Source: Thermostichus lividus PCC 6715 (lineage in GTDB: Bacteria; Cyanobacteriota; Cyanobacteriia; Thermosynechococcales; Thermosynechococcaceae). Taken from it: a stretch of 64,000 nucleotides of DNA. Position 1 is the first letter of the stretch. Each line of letters starts with the position of its first letter. The notes beneath the pieces were generated by a model. The model had not been told where the DNA came from. It did not search any database and saw only the letters and a program-made list of their open reading frames with translations. This document shows, piece by piece, positions 7,810 to 17,128 of this stretch. The position numbers and the translations under genes are program-made. The DNA lies in the NCBI RefSeq assembly GCF_002754935.1, contig NZ_CP018092.1, positions 744,001 to 808,000 of the forward strand, written 5' to 3'.

Positions 7810-10248
7810 ATGACTCAATCTATCTCCAGATCAACAACCACAGCAGCAGATCGCGAGACGGCGTTTGTTCTGGAACTCAACTCTCTGAGCTTAAAGGATC
7901 TGCCATTGGTGGGAGGTAAAAACTCCTCCCTAGGGGAAATGCTGCAACAGCTTAGCCCGAAGGGGATTAATGTTCCAGATGGCTTTGCGACCACTGCCTA
8001 CGCTTACCGTTACTTTATCCAAGCCGGGGATCTCGATAAGCAACTCCGCCGCCTCTTGACTGGATTGGATGTTGAAGATGTCGGTGAGCTACATCGCGTT
8101 GGGCAAGCCATCCGTTCACTGATCCTCCACACCCCCTTCCCGCAAGCATTGACGGATGCGATTGCGGCTGCCTATCAAAATATGTGCGATCGCTATGGTG
8201 CGAATACCGATGTTGCGGTGCGCTCTAGTGCCACCGCCGAAGACCTTCCCGATGCGAGTTTTGCCGGTCAGCAGGAAACCTACCTCAACGTCCATGGCCT
8301 CAAAGGGGTCTTAGATGCCTGCCATCGCTGCTTTGCGTCCCTGTTTACCGACCGTGCCATCTCCTACCGTCAGATCAAAGGTTTTGATCACTTTAGTGTG
8401 GCGCTGTCGGTCGGCGTACAAAAAATGGTGCGCTCAGACTTAGCCTGTTCGGGGGTGATGTTCTCCATTGATACTGAAACGGGTTTTAAGGATGCTGCCT
8501 TGATTACGGCTGCCTATGGCCTAGGGGAAAACGTGGTTCAAGGGGCGGTGAATCCTGATGAATACCTTGTCTTTAAGCCAACTCTGAAAGCAGGGTACAA
8601 ACCTATCCTCAAAAAAGCCCTCGGCACCAAAGAAATCCGCATGGTTTACGATCTCGGCGGTACCAAACTCACTCGTAATGAGCCAGTGCCAGAAACCTTG
8701 CGCAAGCAGTTTGCCCTTAACGATGAGGAAATTCTGACTCTGGGGAAATGGGCCTGTGCCATTGAAGACCATTATTCTGCACAGCGGGGCACCTATACCC
8801 CCATGGACATCGAGTGGGCTAAGGATGGTATCACGGGTGAGCTATTTATTGTCCAAGCCCGCCCAGAAACCGTGCAGTCCCAAAAAGCGGGGAATGTTCT
8901 GCGCAGCTACCACCTGCAAAAGAAAGGAACCGTGCTGGCCAAAGGTCGTGCTGTGGGTGAAATGATTGGCCAAGGCCGGGCGCGGGTGATCCGCAATGTG
9001 GCTAATATTGATCAGTTTCAAGCGGGTGAAGTGCTGGTGACCCACCGTACAGACCCCGACTGGGAACCGATCATGAAAAAAGCCAGTGCCATTGTCACCG
9101 ATCAAGGCGGTCGTACCTGTCATGCGGCTATTATTGCTCGGGAAATGGGAATTCCAGCCATTGTGGGCTGCGGCAATGCCACTGATGCTATCCCCAATGG
9201 GGCAGAGGTCACGGTGTCCTGTGCCGAAGGGGAAGAAGGTCACATCTACAGTGGTTTATTACCCTTCCACGTAGAGGAAGTGGCACTGGAGAACCTGCCT
9301 CGCACCCGCACCCAAATCCTGATGAATGTGGGCAACCCCGAAGAAGCCTTTAGTTTGGCCGCCATCCCCAACGATGGCGTGGGCTTAGCACGGATGGAGT
9401 TTATTATTGCGAACCACATCCAAGCACACCCGTTGGCGCTGTTGCACTACGACGAGTTACAGGATGAGGTGGCAAAACTGAAAATTGCCGAACTGACCCA
9501 GCAATACAGCAATAAAGCTGAGTTCTTTGTTGATAAGCTGGCGCAAGGCATTGGGGCGATCGCCGCCGCCTTTTATCCCAAACCTGTAGTGGTGCGGATG
9601 TCGGACTTCAAGAGTAACGAGTATGCCAACCTCTTGGGCGGCCGCCAATTTGAACCCCACGAAGAAAACCCTATGATTGGCTGGCGGGGTGCCTCACGCT
9701 ACTACGATCCCAAGTATGCCGAAGGGTTTGCCCTAGAGTGCCAAGCGATGAAGCGGGTACGGGATGAAATGGGGTTGACCAATGTGATCCTCATGATTCC
9801 CTTCTGCCGGACACCCGCGGAAGGACAGCGGGTCTTGGCGGAAATGGCAAAACATGGCCTCAAGCAAGGGGAAAATGGCTTGCAGGTCTATGTCATGTGT
9901 GAACTCCCCAGTAACGTTGTGCTGGCGGATGCCTTTGCGGAGGTGTTTGATGGCTTTTCCATTGGCTCCAATGACCTGACGCAGTTAACGCTGGGGTTAG
10001 ACCGTGACTCTGCCTTGGTGGCGCACCTCTTTGATGAACGCAACGAAGCCGTGAAGCGGATGGTGGCACAAGCCATTCAAACCGCGAAGGCCAAGGGGCG
10101 CAAAATTGGCATCTGTGGCCAAGCCCCTAGCGATTATCCTGAGTTTGCCGAGTTCCTTGTCACCCAAGGGATTGACTCCATTAGCCTCAACCCCGACTCG
10201 GTGTTGAAAACACTGTTGCAGATTGCTGAGGTGGAGGCTCGCGGGTAG
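7810..10248 (+). CDS. ppsA: Phosphoenolpyruvate synthase (pyruvate, water dikinase)
   Basis: 812-residue enzyme converting pyruvate, ATP and water to PEP, AMP and phosphate in the cytoplasm. The N-terminal nucleotide-binding domain (about residues 30-355) contains VGGKNSSLGEM and VRSSATAEDLPDASFAGQQ. The swivelling His domain has GGRTCHAAIIAREMGIPAIV with phospho-acceptor His438. The C-terminal PEP/pyruvate barrel includes the SIGSNDLTQLTLG and ICGQAPSDYPEFAEFL segments. Length and order are those of the family. ATG 7810 follows a good ribosome-binding site. It appears monocistronic, with a long leader upstream and a strong terminator downstream. Confidence 0.96.
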   Translation: MTQSISRSTTTAADRETAFVLELNSLSLKDLPLVGGKNSSLGEMLQQLSPKGINVPDGFATTAYAYRYFIQAGDLDKQLRRLLTGLDVEDVGELHRVGQAIRSLILHTPFPQALTDAIAAAYQNMCDRYGANTDVAVRSSATAEDLPDASFAGQQETYLNVHGLKGVLDACHRCFASLFTDRAISYRQIKGFDHFSVALSVGVQKMVRSDLACSGVMFSIDTETGFKDAALITAAYGLGENVVQGAVNPDEYLVFKPTLKAGYKPILKKALGTKEIRMVYDLGGTKLTRNEPVPETLRKQFALNDEEILTLGKWACAIEDHYSAQRGTYTPMDIEWAKDGITGELFIVQARPETVQSQKAGNVLRSYHLQKKGTVLAKGRAVGEMIGQGRARVIRNVANIDQFQAGEVLVTHRTDPDWEPIMKKASAIVTDQGGRTCHAAIIAREMGIPAIVGCGNATDAIPNGAEVTVSCAEGEEGHIYSGLLPFHVEEVALENLPRTRTQILMNVGNPEEAFSLAAIPNDGVGLARMEFIIANHIQAHPLALLHYDELQDEVAKLKIAELTQQYSNKAEFFVDKLAQGIGAIAAAFYPKPVVVRMSDFKSNEYANLLGGRQFEPHEENPMIGWRGASRYYDPKYAEGFALECQAMKRVRDEMGLTNVILMIPFCRTPAEGQRVLAEMAKHGLKQGENGLQVYVMCELPSNVVLADAFAEVFDGFSIGSNDLTQLTLGLDRDSALVAHLFDERNEAVKRMVAQAIQTAKAKGRKIGICGQAPSDYPEFAEFLVTQGIDSISLNPDSVLKTLLQIAEVEARG

Positions 10249-10270
10249 CGTCTTAATTAACTCCTAAGTC

Positions 10271-10314
10271 AAGAGCAGGGAACCGATGCCGCGATCGCCC
10301 TGCTCTTTCATTTT
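10271..10314 (+). terminator. Rho-independent terminator of ppsA
   Basis: Perfect 10-bp stem AAGAGCAGGG / CCCTGCTCTT (10271-10280 with 10298-10307), 17-nt loop, followed by TCATTTT. It sits 22 bp after the ppsA stop and just before the convergent gene's end. Confidence 0.85.
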
Positions 10315-10316
10315 AG

Positions 10317-11021
10317 TTAATTTGTTTCAATTAAACTTGTCCCAATGGTTCTACTGCCAAAGATCGCTGTTCCAACCCGCACCATCGTGGCTCCTGCCTG
10401 AACCGCCAAGGGATAATCTTGACTCATCCCCATGGAATACTCTTGCCATTGCAGTCGCTGCCACCCCTTGCGGCTAAGGGTTTCGCCCCATGCCCGCAGT
10501 TCCCTAAAAACCTGCAGTTGCTCTGTGGGGGGCAGTCCCAAGGGCAAAATTGTCATTAACCCATGGCAGTGTAAGTGGGGCAGGCGATCCAAGTGGGGCA
10601 GTGCGGCCTCTAGCTGCGATCGCTCCCAGCCATACTTGTGGGGGTCAGGGCGCAGCTTGACTTGGAGCAAACAGCGGGGAGCAGTCTGCCCGGTTTCTGC
10701 GAGAATGGCATTGATCCGTTCTGCTAGTTTCAGGCGATCTACCGTGTGAATCCAGTCAAAGAGTGTTAGGGCTTGGCGGACTTTATTGGTTTGCAGGTGT
10801 CCAATCAGGTGCCAAGTGATGTCGGTCAGATCCGCCAGTTCTAAGCGTTTAGCCGCAGCGTCTTGGACGCGACTTTCGCCAAAATCCCGAATCCCAGCCC
10901 CATAGGCCGCTCGCATGGCAGCTACCGGCGCGTACTTACTGACAGCAATGAGGCGAGTCGTGGGGGGAAGGCTCGCTTTGAGGTGCTCGACGCGATCGCG
11001 AATGTCGAGAGGGGATAGCAC
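10317..11021 (-). CDS. YggS/PipY-family PLP-binding protein
   Basis: 234-residue single-domain TIM-barrel protein of the pyridoxal phosphate homeostasis family (PLPBP/PROSC; PipY in cyanobacteria). The PLP-binding Lys lies in LIAVSKYAP, followed by FGESRVQD, WHLIGHLQTNK, and the phosphate-binding end SMGMSQDYPLAV and VRVGTAIFG. It has no known catalytic activity and modulates cellular PLP pools. The start is GTG 11021 with GAGAG upstream. In many cyanobacteria pipY follows pipX; here the upstream neighbour is an ExbB-like gene (18 bp gap) and pipX is not in the window. Confidence 0.92.
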   Translation of the reverse strand: MLSPLDIRDRVEHLKASLPPTTRLIAVSKYAPVAAMRAAYGAGIRDFGESRVQDAAAKRLELADLTDITWHLIGHLQTNKVRQALTLFDWIHTVDRLKLAERINAILAETGQTAPRCLLQVKLRPDPHKYGWERSQLEAALPHLDRLPHLHCHGLMTILPLGLPPTEQLQVFRELRAWGETLSRKGWQRLQWQEYSMGMSQDYPLAVQAGATMVRVGTAIFGSRTIGTSLIETN

Positions 11022-11039
11022 AGTACTCTCTATCAGCGG

Positions 11040-11699
11040 CTAAAAAAAGGTTTTTTCCGGCTCATTGGTAGCTCCTTGGCGCAGCCATTCTTGGCGATAG
11101 GTGAGTTCTAACTCATTGCCGGTGCGACGAAAGATTTGCGCTTGCTGTAACAAAAATGCCTGAAAGAGACGCTGAAAGGCAAGGGCAATAATGGCTACCA
11201 CTAAGCCAGAGGCGGTACTAATGAGGGCTTCGCTAATGCCCAATCCGACCCCCATGGTGGCTGGGGTGCCAATATCCCCTAAGCGAATGGAACTCAGGGC
11301 GCTAATTAACCCCAAGACGGTTCCCAGCAGCCCCAACAGCGGTGCCATGGTAATGGTTGCCTCTAACACTTTTTCGCCACGCCGCATGGCGCTGAGTTCC
11401 TCATCCGCTGCTGCTTCGAGGGCAAGGCGAAAGATCTCGGGGTTCGTGTCGATAAGTTGCAAGGGGGTATAAAGAAAGCGTCCAATCGGTTGATCGCAGG
11501 CATTCGCCGCCAGTTCCGTGGCCTCTTGCCAATCATGGCGGGCGGCATCGAGAATTTGCTCAGCTAGTTTTGTTTCCCCCCGCAGCACAATGCTCCAAAA
11601 CCATAACCGCTCAAAAATAGTGCCCAAGGTCAAGATCGAGAGAATCAGCAGTGGCCACATGGCCAAGCCACCACGGTTAAAAATTTCGGCGATATTCAC
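11040..11699 (-). CDS. MotA/TolQ/ExbB-family proton channel
   Basis: 219-residue inner-membrane protein. It has a first helix at about residues 14-35 (MWPLLILSILTLGTIFERLWF), a cytoplasmic loop, and two C-terminal helices containing MAPLLGLLGTVLGLISAL and EALISTASGLVVAIIAL. These are the ExbB/TolQ landmarks. It would energise an outer-membrane or envelope process using the proton gradient, usually together with an ExbD partner. No exbD-like gene is adjacent; the next gene in the direction of transcription is the YggS-family gene. The start is GTG 11699. Confidence 0.88.
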   Translation of the reverse strand: MNIAEIFNRGGLAMWPLLILSILTLGTIFERLWFWSIVLRGETKLAEQILDAARHDWQEATELAANACDQPIGRFLYTPLQLIDTNPEIFRLALEAAADEELSAMRRGEKVLEATITMAPLLGLLGTVLGLISALSSIRLGDIGTPATMGVGLGISEALISTASGLVVAIIALAFQRLFQAFLLQQAQIFRRTGNELELTYRQEWLRQGATNEPEKTFF

Positions 11700-11815
11700 G
11701 ATCAGTTTCCTGCGAAGTGCATCCGAGGTTTACATTAGCAAAATATCGTTTGTCTAGGGGAGTCATGGCGTTGGACTGTATCTGTTGAGCGACTGTTCCC
11801 GATGTCCGGCGTGCT

Positions 11816-12583
11816 CTAATAAAACATGGGCAAGTGGGGATAGATGGCCTCCCAAACGGGTCGTAGCGGACTCCACGGACCCGCCCCCATAATCATGCAC
11901 GCAAGAGTCATGACCCCACTTATCCACGCCCAGAGCTGGGTGTAGATGCGGGACTGAGCGTGCTGCTGGTGCAGTGCCTCAAGGGCGTTTTCTAGGGTGG
12001 CAATCACTGTGTCGCGATGCTGCAGATGGGTATAGCAGGTCTGAAGTTGCGTTTCCTGTTCGGCATGGGCAATCTGTAGGGTGGCCAAGGTGGCAGACTG
12101 CTGTTGGTAGGATGCCTCTAGCTGGATATTGCGCTCGTAAGCTGCCTCCATCTCGGCACGATGGCGATCGCATCTGTCGCGGAGGGCTTCATTTTCTGCC
12201 TGAGCGTTTGCTAACTCTGCTTGCAGGTCTTGCACCTGTTGACGATAGCTGGCAAGCTCTGCCTCAAGGGCTTGCTGGTGGGTTTGCAAGTCAGTGTAGC
12301 CAGTGCTCAAGCGTTCAATTTCTGCCCGTAGTTGCTGGATTTCTACCGCTTGGCGATCGCGCTGGGCGGTGGTGCGGGCTACTAAGTCCTTTAGCCCTTC
12401 AATGCGTTGGTTTTGGCTATTGACCGTTTGGCGGAGGCGATCGCACTGCTCCTTGAGAATGTGCAATGACCCTTTATACTGCTGTTGTACCCAAGACCGT
12501 AAAAAGGATAGCCCTGTAATCGTAAAACCAATGAGAGCATAGGTGCCCAAAATCGTGTGACTGAATGCCGACATCTGTAGCAT
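11816..12583 (-). CDS. Membrane-anchored coiled-coil protein of unknown function
   Basis: 255 residues. A hydrophobic N-terminal segment (about 8-28) is followed by roughly 160 residues of Glu/Gln/Leu/Ala heptad-like sequence (about 40-205), a long predicted coiled coil. A second hydrophobic segment (about 217-240) precedes the C-terminus. Both ends could therefore be in the membrane with the coiled coil between them. I do not recognise a family. ATG 12583 has AGGGG six bases upstream. The nearest gene in its direction is the ExbB-like gene 116 bp away, so co-transcription is possible but not shown. Confidence 0.75.
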   Translation of the reverse strand: MLQMSAFSHTILGTYALIGFTITGLSFLRSWVQQQYKGSLHILKEQCDRLRQTVNSQNQRIEGLKDLVARTTAQRDRQAVEIQQLRAEIERLSTGYTDLQTHQQALEAELASYRQQVQDLQAELANAQAENEALRDRCDRHRAEMEAAYERNIQLEASYQQQSATLATLQIAHAEQETQLQTCYTHLQHRDTVIATLENALEALHQQHAQSRIYTQLWAWISGVMTLACMIMGAGPWSPLRPVWEAIYPHLPMFY

Positions 12584-12965
12584 GATGATCCCCTAAATTC
12601 AACGAAAAACGCCGCACTCAAGCATATTAGCAGTGGTTCTGGCCTGTCTATGGCATCTCCATAGCGGTTTGTTGCCCTATGCACCGCCCACCAAGGACAA
12701 GGCTGATGATTCCAAACAATTACCAGTGTAACCAAGTCGCTCACTAGCGATCGGTGCTCCATGTGCACAGGGCAGGAAAGGATTGGCCATGAAGATGACT
12801 GGGGTAGTTCCCGGGTTCGATAAACTAAAATTCGTTGGTGTGCTCTGGGTACGTGATTGATATACCTCAGACATCTGGCGGAAAAGAGCACGTTGAGCAA
12901 TTAGTTCTCAGCCAAAGTCTTGGCCACAAATGACTTCATTGAAGTCAGCAGCGTTCCCTTGCAAC
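12584..12965. other. Intergenic region before the TnpB relic
   Basis: About 380 bp with no recognisable gene or RNA on either strand. Open frames here are short or merely continue the shadow of the coiled-coil gene. It may hold decayed upstream parts of the transposon, but I could not align them. Confidence 0.5.
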
Positions 12966-13240
12966 ATCGACTGCTGGTTTCCCGGTTCTAAACGCTGTGG
13001 AAATTGTGGTCACATCGTTGAGCGGTTGCCGCTGGATATACGGGAGTGGGACTGTCCCACGTGTGCGGTGCACCATGACAGAGATATGAATGTATGAATG
13101 CAGCGATAAACAGTTTGGCCGTGGGACACACGGTGTCAACCTGTGGAGCGATCGCCTTAGCGGCGCGGAGCGCTAACGTAAGACCAAACCCCTTCAGGGT
13201 GGCAGCAGTGGCAATGACGCATGGGATGGGGCACACCTAG
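12966..13240 (+). pseudogene. TnpB (IS200/IS605-type) C-terminal relic, frameshifted
   Basis: Plus-strand translation from 12966 gives IDCWFPGSKRCGNCG, then REWDCPTCAVHHDRDMN: the C-terminal zinc finger (two CxxC pairs) and final RuvC Asp motif (HDRDxNA) of TnpB. After DMN the frame stops. Shifting frame restores AAINSLAVGHTVSTCG, the usual TnpB tail, ending at TAG 13238-13240. The shift is explained by an 8-bp tandem duplication at 13086-13101. The N-terminal two thirds of TnpB were not found, so the gene is dead. The downstream sequence to about 13300 contains hairpin-prone DNA that may derive from the element's right end. Confidence 0.85.
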
Positions 13241-13461
13241 AACCGATAGGCAGGGAACCAAAGCGCAGTGAGACTCTACGTCTCGATCACTCCATTTTTT
13301 AGGACTACCGAAAAAATTACTCACTGAGGGTTACATATTTTGCTTAGATCTGCCAGTATTAGCCCATAGGCACTGAGGAGCACCTGCTATGATGAGCCTG
13401 AGGGTTTATACCTATTGATAAGTATCTATAAGTTAATTGTGGTGGGAGTGAGGAGTTGTCT

Positions 13462-14895
13462 GTGGGTCAGCCAGTGATGGAGTTTAATCACCGTCCATTC
13501 CACTTCATTGGCATTGGTGGTATTGGGATGTCAGCTCTTGCTTACATTCTGGCGAAACAGGGGTTTACGGTCACTGGATCGGATCTGCGCAGTAATCGCC
13601 TCACTGAGCAGTTGTCTGAACTTGGGGTACAAGTGTTTATTGGCCAAGCAGCTAGTAATTTGGAGGCCTATCCCTATCCTGATCTACCACAAATTATTTG
13701 CTCCACTGCCATTCGCGACGACAATCCTGAGTATCAAGCGGCTCAGCGACTGAATTGCCCAATATTTCACCGCTCCGATGTTTTAGCGGCCTTAATGCAC
13801 CGCTGTCACAGCATTGCCGTGGCGGGTACCCATGGTAAAACCACCACCAGCAGCATGATTGCTTATCTTCTGTTGCGGGCTGGGTTAGACCCGACAATCA
13901 TTGTTGGCGGTGAAGTGGCGGCTTGGCAGGGCAATGCCCGCGTGGGTCAAGGCCGCTATTTGGTGGCAGAGGCTGATGAGTCCGACGGCTCCCTGCGGAA
14001 GTTTCATCCCCACATTGGCGTAATTACGAATATTGAGCTAGACCACCCCGATCATTACACTTCCCTTGAAGAGGTCTTGAATACCTTTCAACAGTTTGCT
14101 AACCAAGCGGATATTGTCATTGGCTGTGCTGATTGCCCCAATGTGCGCGATCGCCTGTGTCATCCGCGCCTGCTGACCTATAGCCTCCAGCGCCAAGAGG
14201 GTGTTGATTATTGTGTTGATCATGTTTATTACAGCTCCCATGGAACGACCGCCCGGGTGTGGGAGCGAGGAACCTCCCTTGGCATTTTGCAACTCAATGT
14301 TTTAGGGGCGCACAATCTCCAAAATGCTTTGGCAGTTATTGCGGTGGGTCGCTACCTTGGCATTGACTTTGCCACGATCGCCGCAGCACTGCTCGAGTTT
14401 ATGGGGGCGCGGCGACGGTTTGAGGAACGGGGGCAAGTCAACGGCATTCGTTTTATTGATGACTATGCCCACCACCCCAGTGAGATTATGGCCACCCTAG
14501 CGGCAGCGCGACTACAGGTGGGCAGTCATTCGCCATGGCGGCGACTGGTGGCCGTGTTTCAGCCCCATCGCTACAGCCGTACCCAAGCCTTTCTCGATGC
14601 CTTTGGTCAAGCGTTTAGTGCTGCCGATCAGGTGATTCTCACTGATATTTATAGCGCGGGTGAGCCTGATCCCGGCACCATCAGCGGTATGGATGTGGCC
14701 GAGTGTACCCGCCAGTATCATGCAGCCGTTAGCTACTGCGCCACGATGGAAGCGGTGCAAGCCTATTTGGGCACGCTTCTGCAACCAGGGGATCTTGTGG
14801 TGTTTTTGGGGGCAGGTAACTTGAATCAACTGATTCCGGACATTATGGCTGATCAAGAACGTTTATCTCCCCTGCCTGAGGCGATCGCCCTATGA
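13462..14895 (+). CDS. murC: UDP-N-acetylmuramate--L-alanine ligase
   Basis: 477-residue cytoplasmic ATP-dependent ligase adding L-Ala to UDP-MurNAc, the first step of the peptidoglycan peptide. It has an N-terminal Rossmann domain with [13 protein letters not shown], the central ATP-binding domain with [15 protein letters not shown], and EADESDGS and the C-terminal domain with [10 protein letters not shown] and [10 protein letters not shown] chose GTG 13462 because AGGAG lies six bases upstream; TTG 13456 and ATG 13477 are alternatives. The last codons contain a HIP1 octamer. It overlaps murB by 4 nt (ATGA). The 220 bp upstream hold no other gene. Confidence 0.96.
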   Translation: MGQPVMEFNHRPFHFIGIGGIGMSALAYILAKQGFTVTGSDLRSNRLTEQLSELGVQVFIGQAASNLEAYPYPDLPQIICSTAIRDDNPEYQAAQRLNCPIFHRSDVLAALMHRCHSIAVAGTHGKTTTSSMIAYLLLRAGLDPTIIVGGEVAAWQGNARVGQGRYLVAEADESDGSLRKFHPHIGVITNIELDHPDHYTSLEEVLNTFQQFANQADIVIGCADCPNVRDRLCHPRLLTYSLQRQEGVDYCVDHVYYSSHGTTARVWERGTSLGILQLNVLGAHNLQNALAVIAVGRYLGIDFATIAAALLEFMGARRRFEERGQVNGIRFIDDYAHHPSEIMATLAAARLQVGSHSPWRRLVAVFQPHRYSRTQAFLDAFGQAFSAADQVILTDIYSAGEPDPGTISGMDVAECTRQYHAAVSYCATMEAVQAYLGTLLQPGDLVVFLGAGNLNQLIPDIMADQERLSPLPEAIAL

Positions 14896-15797
14896 CTGTT
14901 CAGTATCTTCCCGATACCAGCTGTCCATTGCAAGCCCATGTCCCCCTTGCCAATTTGACAACCCTCAACGTGGGGGGGTGCGCTCAGTGGTTTGTTGAGC
15001 CACGAACCGTGTCTGAGCTACAGATAGCCTACCAGTGGGCACAGCACAAAGACCTGCCGATTACGGTACTGGGGGCAGGCTCCAATTTGCTGATTAGTGA
15101 TCAAGGGGTGGCGGGGCTGGTTATTTCGACCAAATATCTCCGCTATCTTAAAGCTGATCCTGAAAGTGGTCAAATTACGGTGGGGGCAGGCTACCCGCTG
15201 CCCAAAATGGCGCACTATGCTGCTAAGTTAGGCTGGCGCGGACTGGAGTGGATTGTGGGTATTCCGGGGAGTGTGGGCGGAGCTGTGGTCATGAATGCGG
15301 GTGCCCATGGCGGCTGCACTGCGGAGCGGTTAGTCTCTGCGTTAGTACTTGAAGCGGATGGTGGCCTTTCGGTTCTGTCGCCCCGTGAGCTGGAGTATCA
15401 CTATCGCACCTCTGCGTTACAGGGCACTCAGCGGCTGGTGCTGCAGGCAACATGGCAACTGGAACCTGGCCATGATCCCAATCACGTGAAGGCGACGACG
15501 CAAAAATACCTGAACGATCGCCTGCGCACCCAACCCTATCACTTACCCAACTGTGGCAGTGTCTTTCGGAATCCGGGAGAACGAACCGCGGGTTGGCTGA
15601 TTGAGCAAACGGGTCTGAAGGGGTATCAACTGGGTCGTGCCCAAGTGTCTGAGAAGCACGCCAACTTTATCCTTAACTGTGGTGGTGCAACGGCTCTAGA
15701 GGTCTATCAATTAATTCGCTATGTTCAAACTGCCGTGGCCGATCGCTGGGCGGTTTGGCTCAGCCCGGAAGTTCAGCTTGTTGGTGAATTTTCTTAA
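14892..15797 (+). CDS. murB: UDP-N-acetylenolpyruvoylglucosamine reductase
   Basis: 301-residue FAD enzyme that reduces UDP-GlcNAc-enolpyruvate to UDP-MurNAc. It has the FAD-binding motifs [12 protein letters not shown] and [19 protein letters not shown], and a catalytic Ser in NCGSVFRNP. It shows the type I MurB extended substrate loop region. It is translationally coupled to murC through an ATGA overlap, so two successive cytoplasmic steps of wall precursor synthesis are co-expressed. Confidence 0.95.
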   Translation: MTVQYLPDTSCPLQAHVPLANLTTLNVGGCAQWFVEPRTVSELQIAYQWAQHKDLPITVLGAGSNLLISDQGVAGLVISTKYLRYLKADPESGQITVGAGYPLPKMAHYAAKLGWRGLEWIVGIPGSVGGAVVMNAGAHGGCTAERLVSALVLEADGGLSVLSPRELEYHYRTSALQGTQRLVLQATWQLEPGHDPNHVKATTQKYLNDRLRTQPYHLPNCGSVFRNPGERTAGWLIEQTGLKGYQLGRAQVSEKHANFILNCGGATALEVYQLIRYVQTAVADRWAVWLSPEVQLVGEFS

Positions 15798-15826
15798 TTA
15801 GTTCTAATTAGTTTATGTCTTAGTTT

Positions 15827-16909
15827 ATGTCAATTGCCCTTTGCATGATTGTGCGGGACGAGGCAGCACGGTTAGGGGGTTGCCTTGCCAGTGTTGCTGA
15901 GGCAGTGGATGAAATAGTAATTGTCGATACAGGCTCTCAAGATGAGACCGTGGCGATCGCCCAAGCATGGGGAGCGCAGGTCTATCATTATCCATGGCAA
16001 GAGGACTTTGCCGCCGCTCGTAATGCTGCCCTCAAGTATGTCCACAGCGATTGGGTGCTGGTTCTAGATGCCGATGAAACCCTGACACCAGCGATGGTTC
16101 AGGCCTTGCCCACAATTTGCCAACAGCCCCAGTGGTTAGCTGTTACCCTGCTGCGGCAGGAATTGGGTGTGGTGCCTCCCTATTCCTACGTGTCAAGGCT
16201 GTTTCGTTGTCATCCTCAGATCTATTTTCAGCGACCTTACCACGAAACCATCGACGATAGCGTCTTGGCACTCCAGCAGCGAGAGCCTCACTGGCAGGTT
16301 GGCCAAGTGAACGCAGTGGCCATCGTTCATTCGGGCTACCTAGGGGCACAGCGGCAACAAAAGCACGAGCGTGCCAAGCGCATCATGGCCAACTATCTGC
16401 GCCAGCACCCTGCGGATACCTACCTCTGGAGTAAACTAGCAGGGGTGTATTTAGCCGAAGGCGATTTTGCTAGCGCCCAGACCTGTATTGCCCAAGGCCT
16501 CAACGCTAGCGATCGCCCCGCCAGCGTCACCTACGAACTCTACTACCACCAAGGCAACCTCTATAGTGCCCAACAACAGTGGGCTGAGGCGATTGCAGCC
16601 TATGAGGCCGCCCTGAACACCCCAACCCCTCCCCTGAGCCACGTAGCCACCTACCTGCGGTTAGCTGATGCCCAAAAGCACTTGAAACGGTGGGGGGATG
16701 CCTTAACCACCTACGATCGCCTGCAAGCCCTTGATCCCACCCTTGCGTTGGCCTATCAAAACCAAGGTGCCTTACTCCTGCGTTTAGGGCACGTTCACGC
16801 CGCCCTCGAAAAACTACAAACGGCGATTGATCTTTGGCAGCAGCAACATCCCCCAGAAGCTGACCGCCTACGTCAAGAGCTACAGGCGATGGGACTCCTC
16901 AACGGTTGA
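15827..16909 (+). CDS. Family 2 glycosyltransferase with C-terminal TPR repeats
   Basis: 360 residues. The N-terminal GT-A domain begins ALCMIVRDEAARLGGCLAS, with the IVIVDTGSQDET nucleotide-binding strand and VLDADET as the DxD-type metal site. From about residue 190 the sequence turns into helical TPR-like repeats (for example YLWSKLAGVYLAEGDFASAQ). Such proteins are widespread in cyanobacteria; acceptor and product are unknown. It follows murB after 29 bp and may be part of the same transcript. Confidence 0.85.
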   Translation: MSIALCMIVRDEAARLGGCLASVAEAVDEIVIVDTGSQDETVAIAQAWGAQVYHYPWQEDFAAARNAALKYVHSDWVLVLDADETLTPAMVQALPTICQQPQWLAVTLLRQELGVVPPYSYVSRLFRCHPQIYFQRPYHETIDDSVLALQQREPHWQVGQVNAVAIVHSGYLGAQRQQKHERAKRIMANYLRQHPADTYLWSKLAGVYLAEGDFASAQTCIAQGLNASDRPASVTYELYYHQGNLYSAQQQWAEAIAAYEAALNTPTPPLSHVATYLRLADAQKHLKRWGDALTTYDRLQALDPTLALAYQNQGALLLRLGHVHAALEKLQTAIDLWQQQHPPEADRLRQELQAMGLLNG

Positions 16910-17128
16910 GTCACGTGTTCTAATACAACGTGCCCAGTCAACGACCAGTTGGTTTGCTCTAGTGCAGTAATGCTCGTAGGCAAGGGTGAACAATCGCTGT
17001 AGGCTAGTAGCATATAAAGAATCAGACAGTGCCGATCAGATGCCCATCAGTCAAGGGGTTGCCATGACCAGTGGTTCAGCATTCTGCAAAATACGGTAAT
17101 CTGTTGAGGCTTAAATCATGAAGTGACT

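Noticed and set aside
12806-12836. tRNA-like TTCGA loop sequence
   Set aside because: No cloverleaf could be built around it.
12391-12900. 169-codon minus-strand frame upstream of the coiled-coil gene
   Set aside because: It overlaps the coiled-coil gene in another frame, has no family character and mixed Cys/Arg/His content typical of shadow frames.
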